A DNA stretch of 64,000 nt from Lytechinus variegatus. Lineage: Eukaryota; Echinodermata; Echinoidea; Temnopleuroida; Toxopneustidae. The DNA lies in the NCBI RefSeq assembly GCF_018143015.1, contig NC_054743.1, positions 25,605,934 to 25,669,933 on the forward strand, read 5' to 3'. A model generated the notes under the pieces. The model did no database searches, was not told where the DNA came from, and was given only the letters and a program-made list of their open reading frames with translations. Below, in pieces: positions 1 through 12,168 of the stretch. The number at the start of each line of letters is the position of its first letter. Position 1 is the stretch's first letter. The position numbers were made by a program, and so were the translations under genes.

Positions 1-510
1 TCATGAGACAACAAGCCATAACGACCCCTTTTAATCGCCACTATACACGCATTGTTGAGTGGTGCCAGCTGACTGTATGATTTTACATAACTTTTACCGG
101 TCATTAGTAAGTACCATTGACCAGTCATCTTTTCATATAACAATGATAACTGTTGAATATTATCTTAACGAAGGAGGTACGGTCGACTTTTAGAATAGAG
201 CCAGATGTGATGGTTGATCTGTTCAATCTTATGGTATCATGCTAAAATTGATTATTGCATATAATTGCGACCAACATATTGTTATACGATGAACTTGCAA
301 TAAAGCGCAATTGGCAAAGGTCAACTATTAAGATCACTATTTTGTCTGGATTTTAGGAAAAGAAACCATGCATAATTGTTTTATTTTTTTTTTCATTGTA
401 AACATTTATGTTACAACTGGTTACCATGGTTACGGAACCCTGATGTCCGCCAACGCTCATTGACTGAGACTAATTGTAAAGAATCTTATAGGAATCTTAT
501 TCGCTCTTAC

Positions 511-1358
511 CTCCTCATGAAGTGCGGGAACCAACAGATGCCGAAGATAAAGACCAATACAAGGACAGCCTTGGCGAGACGTCTCCTAGCTCTTGCTTGC
601 TTACTTTCTTGATGACCTTCGCCAGGCATGTCTCGAGAACTTTGAAAGAGCTGGATTGCGATGAGGCAGTAATAACACGTGATGATAGTGAGTGGGATAA
701 CGTACATGACAAGGCATCGGGCGACCTCATGGATTCGAGCTTGGAGGGTGAAGTGCGGCAGGATAAAGCAGAGCACATAAGGGTCCATCTCGTAATTGAG
801 GTAGGCAAGAAACATGGAGGGTATCCCAAGGCATATGGCTACCACCCAGATACAGACCGCCACCACGCAGGTGCGACGGACCACTGGGCTGCGCCGCCTC
901 TGTATGGGCCGGACGATGGCGTTGTAACGGTCGAAGCTGAGTGCTGTGAAAGTGAACACAGAGACACCTTCCGAAACAACCGGGATGAACGCCGTAACCT
1001 TGCACATGGTGAGTCCTAGAGGGAAATCGTCCTGGATGTACGACAGGATGGTCAAAGGAACCGAGAAGGACAGCACTAGGAGATCTCCTACGGCCACATT
1101 GGCTATGAGGACATTGGGAACACTCCGCATGTCCTTGTTCATCAGCACACTATAGATCAATGTCCCGTTGCCGACCACACCGCAGATACCTATCACCACC
1201 AGGACAAAGATTTCGAAGTATTCTTGGAACGCCAGCGGTGGGATATTACTATTAGTCACATTGCCATCGGTAATGTTTCCAAGAGCCACAGTGAATTGGT
1301 TACCGGGTGGCATTGGATAGGGTGTGCTCCCTACCCGAGAATAGCTCACTCCTTCCAT
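511..1358 (-). CDS. Bombesin/GRP-type neuropeptide GPCR, first coding exon (3' part off the window)
   Basis: Class A GPCR, predicted plasma-membrane peptide receptor coupled to G proteins. The exon encodes about 283 residues. The N-terminus carries NIT and NVT glycosylation sequons. TM1 has VVGNGTL, TM2 has ANVAVGDLL, TM3 ends in SFDRYNAIVRP (the DRY box) and TM6 has the FGICWFP signature. The spacing, the VPNVLIANVAVGDLL stretch and the EGVSVFTFTALSFDRY stretch match the bombesin/GRP/NMB receptor and arthropod CCHamide-receptor group best. I chose the ATG at 1356-1358, which has A at -3 and G at +4; an upstream in-frame GTG at 1403 is not a credible start. The reading ends in a strong donor, GAG|GTAAGA, with the GT at 510-509, just after TM6. 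TM7 and the tail must therefore lie on exons to the left of the window. An endothelin-like or orphan receptor is the main alternative. Confidence 0.87.
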
Positions 1359-4300
1359 CCTAGAGCGAGGCTCACAACTTGAATGACCTCCAAAGTTGTA
1401 CACAGGAACGTTGTTTCCAGATTACGATGTCTTTCTTGAATAATATATGCAACACTGTTAAAACATTTCAAGGTCTTCTGTAAAGCGAGATTTCGAGGCA
1501 AACTTGAACGTATCGTTTTCGGATGTTTCCCGCTGGACAAATATATAAAAGCAGGCAAACATTGACTCTGAGCACATTTGGATTCTTTCAGGAAATATCT
1601 CAAAAATATGATATTCTTACATCACATGAAAGTATACATCATGTACATGGAACTTATCAGTTGCCTCTCATAAAGATCTGAGGAAACATCCTTTAAATTG
1701 GTGGCATTCCTAGTAGCACCGATGCTCAATAAACTGAACTATCAAGTGACCACATGAATTCGATCTCTCCATGCATGCTCTAGATCTTGTTCCAGTTGGT
1801 GTTCGGGGACTTTAATATGCAGAATCGATATCACTAAGTTCTGATACAAGCTTCAATATTGTGCGATTCGTAATTAAAATATCGCTCAACAGTGATCACT
1901 GGATTAAACAGAAAATCCCTTTTCGGTCACTTACGAACTGCATATTTTAAATCCAGGTCGTGCTTATAGGCATTTCGGAACCATCCAGACATTGTTTCTC
2001 ATTAGCATGATTCGAACACGTAAGCGAATCGTATAGTTTGAGTTGAAAATAATAATACAAACTTTTCTGCTCCGCCCTTTGCTCCTTTAAACTACTGTTA
2101 TTACTTGTTTACTGAAAAGAAAAATTATCAGCAAACTCGTCTGGCTTCTTTTATTTTTATCGTCTTTATATGTCAGTTTCCATTTCTCACAGAATTCTTT
2201 CGTAATATTTCAGTCTTATAAAAATTGTAGAAACAGTGGATGAAGATTAGATATTGCGTGATATTACTACTACGTAGGTGCTTGATATGAGAAAATCGGT
2301 TGTGAAAATAAGAATGAAGGATTTCCCGAAGATTGTCAGTTTCCTATTCCAAACCTGCAAATATTTCTATATCGCGTGTTCTTCCATTGCCTGAGAGAAG
2401 GAGAGCTTTCGTTTGTTACCTGACGGTGTTACTGTCTTCCAGTGCGTCACTGACAAAAGTTACGGAAAATCTCTGGAAAATTGACTTTTCCTTTGATATC
2501 GCTTGACAGCTGCACTGATTATATCACGAACTGAGGACACTAACGAAGAAGCCTTTTGAAATCATCAACACCAGCCTTTTTGGGGATATACATTAATGAT
2601 CAATTAATGATAAAATATAAAGGATCGAATGTAAAATAACACAGGGACCTACTGCAAGTTCGTTTCTCGTCATTCAAGTTGTAAGATACGTACACCCTTA
2701 ATCATGGACCATCTAGAGTTTAATAAATCCGATGAATTATTGGTATCCCTTTTCGAAAGGAAAATTATGTGCAATAAATATCTTGGATTTACAGTTCCAA
2801 GGGGAAACGCGGGTTGACATTAAAAAGATTTCAATTTGAATACGATTACTGATATGCAGATTCGATGAAAGGATGATACCGAGAAGCATTTAGCTGAAAA
2901 CAGTTCCTTGTTCAAAAAGAACATGTGAAATAAATATTCACACGACAGCATTCAAACTGTATTCTTTATCCACGACATGACTTGTATTATTTGTTCCAGC
3001 GAATATGAATGGTCTTTGATCCCTTATTATACGATTTATGCCTGGTATAAGCAAATATGAGACACGGTCACTTGGCTGACTTTCAATACATTAGCTTCTT
3101 GCTTCAAAAGTTGTGCAAATAGTGATAAAAAGATTCCCAATTGATGTCTCGATGTTGTATCCTTCACAAGAATGTAATGATGAGTCCACAAAATAATGTG
3201 TCCACTGCAGCATGCAGCCACTGTGGATATGAAGCAGTTCTTCCTTGGTGTTCGAACCTTGATAAAGAACTTTCGTCGATTATAAATCCTTTCGTATGAA
3301 TTTACCACAGTTGGAAATTTCATCCGTTATTTCGTACCGACACGGACAAGTCTACCACCGCAACTGGGACTCTGGTGGATCGAAAATGATGAATGAACAA
3401 GTTCCCTTGTGAATGACGGTTAAAGATGGTGATAACTTCTAGAGCTGAGCTGCAGTCAAGTCTCCGAACCGTGGTTGATAAAAGCGACGTTCACGGTTGT
3501 GAAATCGGCGACCATCTGAAAACTGAATCCACGTGGAAAATTAACGTTTCGGTTTGATACGAAGGACATTGCATAGGGTGCTTGATAAGCGAGTGCGTTT
3601 ATTTCTTTTTTCGTACCGTGCCGCCGTTCACTTACCCATTTCCGTGCGTAACGCCCCTCACATCACGTTGATATGATGGACAAGTTAAGACTACACCTCC
3701 TCCAGATCTTTGACCAATCACAGGCGAGCTGTTACGGCGAGCGCGGGAAAGAGCATGTAAGTTGCATTACGGTCAGTGCCCGCAGCAAGCATGCAAACTT
3801 TTGTCTGATCAATGAGGATGTGAAGGACAGCTAATGTGCAATTTTCTCTTCAGCGTTGTTTTTTTGCTTTTTAAGTTATGGAAATAAGAATTGTCCATAA
3901 TGATAACTGTTATCTTGGTCCTTATAGGCCGCACCTTGCGTGACAAACAAGAGGTAATATTGATTGTCATCCACAATTTTATTTGCTGAATATTCATAAA
4001 CTGCAAACGTTGTAAGAGCACAAAAAATGTATCTCTCAGCGTCTGTCTAACTCTCCCCTCTCTCTCTCCACCTCCTTTTCTCCCCTTTTCGTCCCGTCCC
4101 TCTCTCGCCCATATGCTCTTCTCGCTGTTCATATGGTGCTTCATGAAATCATTATCTTCGTTATGTTTCGTCACTCTTAATCTTGAACAATATTATCCTG
4201 ATTACCGTCCCTTGATAAAAGTAACATTAAGAAACTATTGTCCGTTGTCCATTAACCAAGACTTCATTATATATATATGTAGACACGATAGAGTTCTTGA

Positions 4301-4708
4301 TGATCTGAAAGCCCTCACACATTCAAGGCTTCCTTACATAACGAACAGAAAATCATGTTTTGTTCGCGTTCACATTTATTTCTAATTACGAGTCCATGTG
4401 TGATAGTGGTCGTCCGTCATTTCAATTAGGGGAGCATTGTTACTGTTTCAAAACTTTGAATTACTTGGACTTTATTAATGGAGAATTACGAATTTTTCTT
4501 TTAAGGAATGAATTGGGGTGACGTGACTAGGAGGATTTGTTCAACCCCCTAAATATAATAATGGTCTTGTTTTCCTCGATAAAATTTTATGTCAACACCG
4601 TCTTCAAAAGACTAGTTAATTTCTGTGTGTGTGTGTATGCGCGCGTGAAGTCAATAAAAAACAAGTTTAAAAAGTGAGCATGGTGAGGACCATAAACAAA
4701 TAAAAAAA

Positions 4709-4737
4709 AAACAAAGAAAGAAAGAAAGAAAGAAAGA
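4709..4737. repeat. AAAG tetranucleotide microsatellite
   Basis: Six or more direct AAAG units following an A-run. Simple sequence, no further function seen. Confidence 0.85.
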
Positions 4738-6187
4738 CAGAAAAAGGAAAAAGGAGTAAGGCGCTTTGGCTATTTCATTATTTCATCAGAATAATTCGGC
4801 AATATTATGCCCTGGTTTTCTTTAAGAAATAGAAATAACATGCGAAAAGGGTGGATACACTAGTTCCCATAAAATTCGATGGACAGATTTGTTTCAATTT
4901 AGGAGCTGAAGTCGGTGGAGTTACCAAACTCTTTTTTAACTTAACGTTCGATGTCATTGAGGGGCTACTCCGTGATTTCACAGTGATTGGGATGGGGCAA
5001 AGAAAATAAAAATGATTGATCGTTCGGCAGTTTGTTACGGGCAAAAGATAATACAGTCCGTGGCGACATAATAATTGTAAAATGTTAGAGGGGGGCGGGT
5101 CAAATACAGTTATCTACACTTTTTTATGTAAGTACATAAGTATGTATGTCTGCCCACACCCCCTCTTTCTTTCCCACTTTCATTGCGGTACGCAGTCCCC
5201 CCCCCCCCCCCGATCTTTTTGAAAACTTACATTTTTTTTACTGAAAATTTGCACAAAATTAACCAAAAGTAAACACGAAATCCTTTAATTTTACTACACA
5301 AAGTGCCAAAACGCCCCAATGACAAGCTCTGTCGCTTCGCTCACTCGCTTTTAAGTTTTTTTTTTCGAAAAGGCTGTCCCACAGCGAAAAAAAATCTTCC
5401 TAGGACTATGCACACTTTTTTCACGTTCTCCGCTCCTAACGACTTCCCACTTAAACAAATAATATATTGTGGAAATTAGCTTTGGCTAGAAAAAATATTT
5501 AATTAAATGGATAATATCAAATATACTTCGACAGGGGAGGAGAAAAAAAGCCTATAATTGTTTTATTATAACCATTAGAAGTCGAGGCAAGTATTTCTTA
5601 AAGTATACACTGTAATACATTACCGTTTTTACGGGAAAATCGTATATATTTTCAGCCCAATTTTACAGTGAAAATAACGTAAAATCTACGAAAAAACCAA
5701 TAAAATATTGAAAATAGTGGAAAAGCTCGAACTTGCTGCTGCAACATTGTGATGGCGCCGTTCGTGTTTGGAGGTAATGCGTGCGGGAAATCACTTCCCC
5801 ATTTCCGAACTTGGAAACAGATTTTTGTGGCCATGGGAAGCTTAGCAGGAGTGCTAGCGGTGCTGAAGGCCCGAAGCACCCCCTAAGAAAAGTCAGGGGG
5901 TGCTGTGTATGTTATTTATCAGGTAGCACCCCCTTGGAATGAGGAACTGACAAGCAAACAAAAGTTGTAACAATGATATAAAGAAGTATGTGATTGCTTC
6001 CAAATGACGGAGATGTAGGAGAAATCACCCCTTTTTTGCTTGTCAGTTTTTTTTTGTATAACGACACCCCCCCCCCTGAACAGCCCCCTAGCGCCCCCTA
6101 TTTAAAAATCGTTTGCACGCATGGCACTGTTAATGGTCCTCATTTTGTCTTTTTTGTTTAAAATATCTTTCTTTGGACAAGATCATG

Positions 6188-6233
6188 ATCTGGGCTCCGT
6201 AAATTGCAAACCTTTGTTTTACGGAGCCCAGAT
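6188..6233. repeat. Perfect 16-bp inverted repeat, probable collapsed MITE
   Basis: Arms 6188-6203 and 6218-6233 are perfectly complementary (ATCTGGGCTCCGTAAA) around a 14-nt spacer. The GGGCTCCGTAA core resembles the termini of the foldback at 24097-24501 and the fragment at 62337, so this may be the two ends of one MITE family left after internal deletion. Confidence 0.6.
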
Positions 6234-7039
6234 GATAATCAACATTATATTGACGGATTTTTGCTAGAAACATCAGCAATTTTCACATCATGTTTCATAC
6301 TGCTGTCTAAACAAATGAGAAACTACAATTTCAAATTATATTTACTGTGGGGTAGGGTGAATTAGAGATGAAAGTCTTACGTGTCGTGCGGGACATTTCT
6401 GAGTCCTGCATGTACGACTCACAACATTTTCACCTGTAATTCACTCATAATCAAACATTTTTTGTTAGTTATCGGTTTTTCACATGACTACCCTCTATAA
6501 CTTTATCACTGACAAAAAAAGAGAAATTTTGTTACTCAAGCATTCAGCAAAGAGACTGCATGGACATTGTTGTCGAAATGTCCCTTACGATACATGGAAT
6601 AAACCTTTTAGCATGTTTAGACCTATATATGATACTTAGGTATTTGACGTGTTTCCCACTTCCCCCACCCCTTTCAACATCTACGCCAGTGTTAGCCCCA
6701 TATTGGATATGATACATGATTATCTTGGCTCTTAAATAAATTCTTATTTCATATACATTCATTTACTAAGATCTTTTATTTTTAAATCATTCTTCATTAT
6801 TTTCTTAGATTTTCTACACACCTTTAGACTTATTTTTATCTATTTACTTACTTAGGTCCATATGCCTGTCAATCGATCAAATCGAATTTACTTATATTAA
6901 TTTCGTTATTTATTCATTTGTTCGTTTATTGTCATGAATCGCGGGCCGGAGTTGGAATCGATGATATTCGTAATTCTGATACCTTGGATGTTGTCTCGTA
7001 AAACCTTGCGATGACGCTTGGCACCACCCTTTCCGTGTG

Positions 7040-7160
7040 GGTGCCGTGGCCGAGTGGCTATACATGTAAAGTCCGGGGTTCGATCCCCGGCCGCGGCAGC
7101 TATGCCCGTGAGCAAGGCATTTAATCTACAATGCTCTTTTATCCTGCTTTCAAATAAATG
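7040..7160 (+). mobile_element. tRNA-derived SINE (short copy)
   Basis: The head has an A box (TGGCCGAGTGG), a B box (GGTTCGATCCC) and a 7-bp acceptor-like stem (TGCCGTG with CGCGGCA, one G-U). There is no anticodon stem-loop between the D and T arms, so it is not a tRNA gene. It is followed by a GTGAGCAAGGCATTTAA block, similar to the conserved body of many deuterostome SINEs. No clear target-site duplication was found. Confidence 0.6.
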
Positions 7161-7364
7161 GAAATGCTATATGCATTATTGATAACTAGGTGTGCACTTG
7201 TTAAAAAAAAAAAAAATCTGGACCTTCACGTTCATCATCGGATGAAAACAGATTGTGCATAGACCTTGTCGTAGATGGGGTGGTGTCATGAAGACAGAAA
7301 GTTGTCTTCAACGTTTTCGACTTGATTCTCCACATGATAATTCATTTTTGTTTAGAGTAAAGTA

Positions 7365-7557
7365 CAGGGGCCGCGGAAGCGGGGGGGGGGGGCTGGGGAG
7401 GGGTTCACCCCACCCCCTCCATTTTTTTTTCTAACCCATGTACAAAAACGTAAAAATTACCATATGATTGTGATTTTTTTTTGCATGGTCAGCCCCCCCC
7501 CACTTTTGGCTCAGCACCCCCCCCCCCTTCACTTTGAAAACCGTTCCGCGGCCCCTG
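7365..7557. mobile_element. Short MITE with CAGGGG termini
   Basis: The 193-bp unit is bounded by perfect 14-bp inverted repeats (CAGGGGCCGCGGAA). The interior is G- and C-runs. The CAG start suggests a hAT-type MITE, but I could not find a convincing 8-bp duplication in the flanks. Confidence 0.6.
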
Positions 7558-7943
7558 AAGAAGATGTAAATCCCAATACATCGGTGTACAGATGGGGGGG
7601 TGGTGGCCATGCCTCCCAAGTCCATGACAAAAGAAAAAGAAAGGAAAGGAAAGGTGAAAGCTAGAAAAATAACGCCAACGTTACGGGACATGATTTGTTT
7701 TGCTACACTTTAATAACAAATGAATCATCATTAGTATCAAGTCGATACGGTTACTACTTCTATCACTACCATACATGCCATATCCTGCCTGTAATGAGCC
7801 GTGACGTAGCTACGGGGGGCATGTGCCACCCTGAGATTTGGTGTGCCCCCCTGAAAAAATTGGCACAAAAACAGAGCAAAGAATTGCCTGTTCGCTGAGA
7901 TCCATATCTTGCTCAATAGGCTGATATGGAGCGAGTTTTGAAG

Positions 7944-9100
7944 CCCGGGGGGCCACTTCCATTCACGAGTGGATACCATGCGCGACCATGGGGTCTCGAT
8001 AAGCACCCTAAACACGTATTCCATATTCTGAAAATGCACCCCTTAAAGGACAAGTCCACCCCAACAAAAACTTGATTTGAATAAAAAGAGAAAAATTCAA
8101 CAAGCATAACACTGAAAATTTCATCAAAATCGGATGTAAAATAAGAAAGTTATGACATTTCAAAGTTTCGCTTCATTTCACAAAAACAGTTATATGAACG
8201 AGCCAGTTACATCAAAATGAGAGAATTGATGACATCACTCACTCACTATTTCTTTTGTATTTTATTATATGAAATATGAAATATTTTCATTTTCTCGTCA
8301 TTGTCATGTGAAATGAAGTTTCATTCCTCCCTGAACACGTGGAATTCCATTATTTTAACATTTTGTGCTTCAGGCAAGGAGGTCCTAATCATCAAATTCG
8401 TAAAAATTGAAATATTGTATAATTCAAACAATAAAAAACAAAAGAAATAGTGAGTAGTGAGTGACATCATCCACTCTCTCATTTGGATGTAACTGGCTCG
8501 TTCAATTGACTATTTTGTTAAAAATAAGCAAAACTTTGAAATGTCATAACTTTCTTATTTTACATCCGATTTTGATGAAATTTTCAGCATTGTGCTTGTC
8601 TGATTTTTCTCTATTGATTCAAATCAACATTTTTCTGAGGTAGACTTGACCTTTAACAAGTATTGGCGTGTGAAACCCTACCCTTAACAAGTATTGGAAA
8701 CAAAACGATACTCTTGGCAAATATTCCCTGAAATGAACCCCTTAACAAGTAAAGGAATGTTTTATTGTTACGGGTCCTTCGGTCGTCGGCTTTATCTTAT
8801 TTGGTTTAGTACGACCCCACCTTCTACACCTCGCGCAAATCGGACTCTAAACACAAAGTGTTGGGGCAAAAAGGACATCCTTTATAAAACATTTTAATTT
8901 TGTTTTATCATCCCAGCAAATTCGACCCTAAACGCGTAATTTTCCTAGCGAAATAGATACCCTTTTTTTCATTATTTCTGTGTTTTTGACACCCTTATCA
9001 CGTTACTTACGTAACGTGCCCTATCGTGAAAAGGACATCCTTTTTACGTGTTTTTTGGTCGCGCATGGTATCCACTCGTCAATGTAAGTGGCCCCCCGGG
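7944..9100. mobile_element. Nested DNA element with ~45-bp TIR and 8-bp TSD
   Basis: It is flanked by TTTTGAAG on both sides (7936-7943 and 9101-9108). Terminal inverted repeats of about 45 bp start CCCGGGGGGCCACTT and include GAGTGGATACCATGCGCG in both arms. The interior has several CCCTTAACAAGTATTGG-like repeats and no coding frame. The superfamily is unassigned: 8-bp duplications fit hAT, P or Merlin, but the terminus is not a typical CAG hAT end. It sits inside 7799-10142 and itself contains 8047-8652. Confidence 0.8.
8047..8652. mobile_element. TTAA foldback MITE, copy 1 (innermost of the nest)
   Basis: It is bounded by TTAA at 8043-8046 and 8653-8656, with ends AGGACAAGTCCACC and its inverse. 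Each arm is roughly 180 bp of imperfect inverted repeat. The TTAA target is typical of piggyBac- and Kolobok-type transposition. Related copies lie at 17118-18304 and 56625-57223. Confidence 0.88.
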
Positions 9101-10771
9101 TTTTGAAGTCAATATACAAAACATAGTTTAACTCGGACATCGAGCTTTCATTATTTTCTTCTATTTTTTTCATTTACAAATTTAAGTGCTCTGTAAAATG
9201 TCCGTTTTATAACATATCAGCATTTTAAGCTCACGCTGTTTGTTTTGCCATGCTAATATTATCTACGTGTAATCCATAATGTTCCATTAAACAAATGTAT
9301 TCAGAATGCTCAGATTCAGCCTAAATCTAAAACATGCGCGATAGCCTTCATGTTCTTTATTTAAAATGTACTTAAATTATCCAGGTTGACATCAGAACTA
9401 ATCAATAATTGTCTGCTCACACCACTTCACGATCACATTATTAATGATACCCAATGAACTATATCCTATTTATGATTTACAAAATATGAATAGAGTGTCC
9501 CGCTTTTATAGGTCTAAAATCCCAATTTTCTTCCTCTCGCGCTTCGCGCTCGCATCAATGGTTTAATTACATACCTATCCCATCTATTAATACAAAAATT
9601 GCTTAGAATGACAATTTTTTGGTCGGAATGTCAAAAAAATTTGCTCGCGCTTCGCGCTCCCATTGTTGAAATATATACCGTCTTCGTGGGTAACTGTAAG
9701 CAGTCCTTAACAGGTCCATTTTCGATAATGCAAGAACAGTTTCTGCTCGCGCTTGGCATTCGCAGTAACCATCTACATGTAGTTACATACGAATCTTGTT
9801 CAGGATCACACATAACATTGCCCAGAATATTAAATTTTCAGGACAAAATACATGAAAGTAAAAAAAAAAAAAAAAAAAAAAATCGCTCGCGCTTCACACT
9901 CGCACTGTTTATAAGGCTTATGAGATTATTTCATGTTTAAGTTGTTTTATAAGAATAAAACTAAGAAGTGACTGATCGGGGAAAATATAGGTGACGATAA
10001 TTTCGGGCACCGTCCCCTATTGGTGAAAGTCGGATCCGCCCTTGAAACACATACACACACACCGGAAAAAATGGCGCCCCCCTGAAAAAGCAAGGATCCC
10101 CCCAGTGCCCCCTAAGGAAAAAAAATCCTAGCTACGTCACTGGTAATGAGTCATGGGTCCCTATGTCTGTTAAGCTGTGAAATATTGCTTTAGTTGCTTT
10201 ATAGTTTCCGAAAGCCCAAATTGCCATTTTTTAGAGTTCTGACCACAGGCACATTATTTTACAAAGATCAAATTATACGTGTATTTTGTGATTTTTTTTC
10301 CTTTTGTGCAATGATTATATCACTATATTCACAATATTATGACTCCATGAAGAGTCATAATATCATATCTTTATTTCTGATCTTCAATACAGCCATTTGA
10401 TTTATTAGAAAACAATTACTGAATAGAAAGAAAATCATTCCCGTACTATTAATATTGTGTTTGATTTGGGAAGGAAAAATAAATCGAAGAGGTCTTGATA
10501 AAGACTATATAATATATTGATTTCTCGAAAGCGGCGGAGGAGGCAGGTCATGGCTGCGGGCTTCTCTTGATTTTTCAATCTATATCTCGGATTTATTTAG
10601 GATTTTCTGGATTTATTAACTGGACATACGTGCCTGTCTGATAGATACATACATTGGAATACTATTTGGATTTGTCAAAGGTCTCGGTAAGCAAACTTTC
10701 TGGGTCTTGCAACTTTCATGCACAACTAACACAAATTTGATTTTCCCGCCAAATTTCGGCGCGTGGTCATT

Positions 10772-12157
10772 ATGACCGACACGTCGTCATTGATGATGGA
10801 TTCCGATCACATTGGTCAAAATAGTGGGGGAGATAATTGGTCTGTCGTTAATAACAAAACAGTAAGAAGAAAAAAGAGAAAAGTTAGAGAAGGCAGTAGC
10901 CAGAACATAGAGAATTTATCACCATGTCGAGGAGACTCGTCCTCGGATGGAAATGACCAATCAGTTTTTCAAACTCCAACTGCCTCCTCCAACCATAATA
11001 ATATGACGGTATTAATTATGCCCATTGCCAAAGAAAGGTCACTGAGAAATGTTAATATGCGGACAGTTGCGAATGCAATCCATAATTGTTCTGGATCAGC
11101 ACCTGCTAACATGAACTTCTTTAGGTCAGGCATTCTTATCAAGTGTGTAAATACTAGACAGTATAAGTTACTACATGACATTGAGGATATTGGTAACATA
11201 CCGGTTAAAGCCATTGATAGAACAATCACGCTAAAAGGTGTTATTTCTGACATCCCCACGGAAATGTCAGAGGAAGAATTACTCGCTGAGTTGAAATCAC
11301 AACATGTAGTAAGTGTAAAGAGAATTATGAGAAAGGGAAATAATAGGCCTAATGGTGCAAACAACAAAGAAACAAATTACCCTACTCGCAGCTTAATCAT
11401 TTCCTTCGAAAAGGTGAAAACTCTACCAAAAGAGATTGCCTTGTGCTACCAGAAAAAAGAAGTAAAACAATACATCCCCCGACTTATCCGTTGCTTCCAA
11501 TGTCAACGATTTGGACATACAATAGCTAATTGTCGCCAAAAACTTAGATGCGTCCGGTGTGGAGGTGAACATCCATTTGAGGAATGCAATCGCAAGGAAG
11601 AGCGAAACTGCGTTAATTGTGGAGGTAACCACTCAGCCGCCTTTAGAGGATGTGAAGAAGCAATTAAGGCAAAAGAAATCTTAAAGATTAAGGTTGTCAA
11701 TAAAATGAACTATGCACAGGCGCTCAAAAAATACAATGGGATGCAAAATGACAAAAATCTTGCTAATAATGATAGCGCGCCCTCCTATGCACAGGCTGTC
11801 AAGCCTAACTCCAAAAATGCTCAAAAAGACATTGGAAGCAAGGAAAGTCGACCGAATGAGATAACAATCGAGGCTGAAATTCATGATTCAACTTCAATTC
11901 ATGAATCCGCACAAGTGGATCTCCCTGGCCCAACCCTAGTAGAAAATAAAGTGAAACAGGTTGAAACTAATAGATATATGCCAACCACCCTGGCAAAAGA
12001 GAATTTCTTGATGTCAGCATCCAATGAAGATCTAATTACTTTCTTTGTAAAATTGTTTATGATTTTCTTCAAAGAACACTCAGAAGCCGAAGTTGTAACT
12101 CTCATTGAGTCTTCTGTTGAAAAACTTGTGGCTACCAATTCATCAAGAGCGAGCTAA
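10772..12157 (+). CDS. LINE ORF1, gag-like RNA-binding protein
   Basis: 461-aa protein that would coat the element's RNA. The start is the ATG at 10772; a GTG three codons earlier is not used in eukaryotes. After a basic, Ser-rich N-terminus there is a gag-like central region containing GVISDIPTEMSEEELLAELK. A zinc-knuckle cluster begins at residue 241: CX2CX4HX4C, then CX2CX3HX4C, then CX2CX3HX6C. The C-terminal third is polar and poorly conserved. It ends 11 bp before ORF2, in a different frame, so ORF2 translation would need reinitiation. The domain order matches ORF1 of I/Jockey-type LINEs. Confidence 0.9.
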   Translation: MTDTSSLMMDSDHIGQNSGGDNWSVVNNKTVRRKKRKVREGSSQNIENLSPCRGDSSSDGNDQSVFQTPTASSNHNNMTVLIMPIAKERSLRNVNMRTVANAIHNCSGSAPANMNFFRSGILIKCVNTRQYKLLHDIEDIGNIPVKAIDRTITLKGVISDIPTEMSEEELLAELKSQHVVSVKRIMRKGNNRPNGANNKETNYPTRSLIISFEKVKTLPKEIALCYQKKEVKQYIPRLIRCFQCQRFGHTIANCRQKLRCVRCGGEHPFEECNRKEERNCVNCGGNHSAAFRGCEEAIKAKEILKIKVVNKMNYAQALKKYNGMQNDKNLANNDSAPSYAQAVKPNSKNAQKDIGSKESRPNEITIEAEIHDSTSIHESAQVDLPGPTLVENKVKQVETNRYMPTTLAKENFLMSASNEDLITFFVKLFMIFFKEHSEAEVVTLIESSVEKLVATNSSRAS

Positions 12158-12168
12158 TTAATTCATTC

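Larger units (their letters stand above)
1359..7030. other. Intergenic stretch upstream of the GPCR
   Basis: No coding exon recognised on either strand; the open frames here are short and lack family motifs. The stretch holds simple repeats: a (TG)n/(CG)n tract near 4625-4645, an AAAG tetranucleotide array at about 4709-4737 and a C-run near 5198-5212. It also has C/G-rich runs around 5880-6110 that look like transposon debris, and a perfect hairpin at 6188-6233 listed separately. The GPCR promoter and any non-coding 5' exon probably lie in its left part, but I cannot place them. Confidence 0.5.
7799..10142. mobile_element. hAT-like non-autonomous element, outer layer of a nest
   Basis: The target-site duplication GTAATGAG lies at 7791-7798 and 10143-10150, both copies identical. 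Ends are inverted: CCGTGACGTAGCTAC on the left against CAGTGACGTAGCTAG on the right. An 8-bp duplication with CAGTG termini is the hAT signature. There is no transposase frame. The left part is interrupted by the element at 7944-9100. The right subterminal part carries four spaced copies of a GCTCGCGCTTCGCGCTCGCA-like motif (starting near 9534, 9641, 9744 and 9884). Confidence 0.82.

Noticed and set aside
3809-4174. 121-codon minus-strand open frame
   Set aside because: Driven by a purine-rich simple stretch (GRDEKGRKGGGERE); no family resemblance.
5880-6110. C- and G-rich repeats with AGCACCCCC motifs
   Set aside because: Suggestive of a worn transposon but no inverted ends or target duplication could be set.
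7040-7100. Possible tRNA gene with A and B boxes
   Set aside because: The anticodon arm is missing and a SINE-like body follows, so it is a SINE head rather than a functional tRNA.
10440-10530. Search for a LINE target-site duplication against 16040-16200 and 16600-16650
   Set aside because: Only low-complexity TA matches were found; no convincing duplication.
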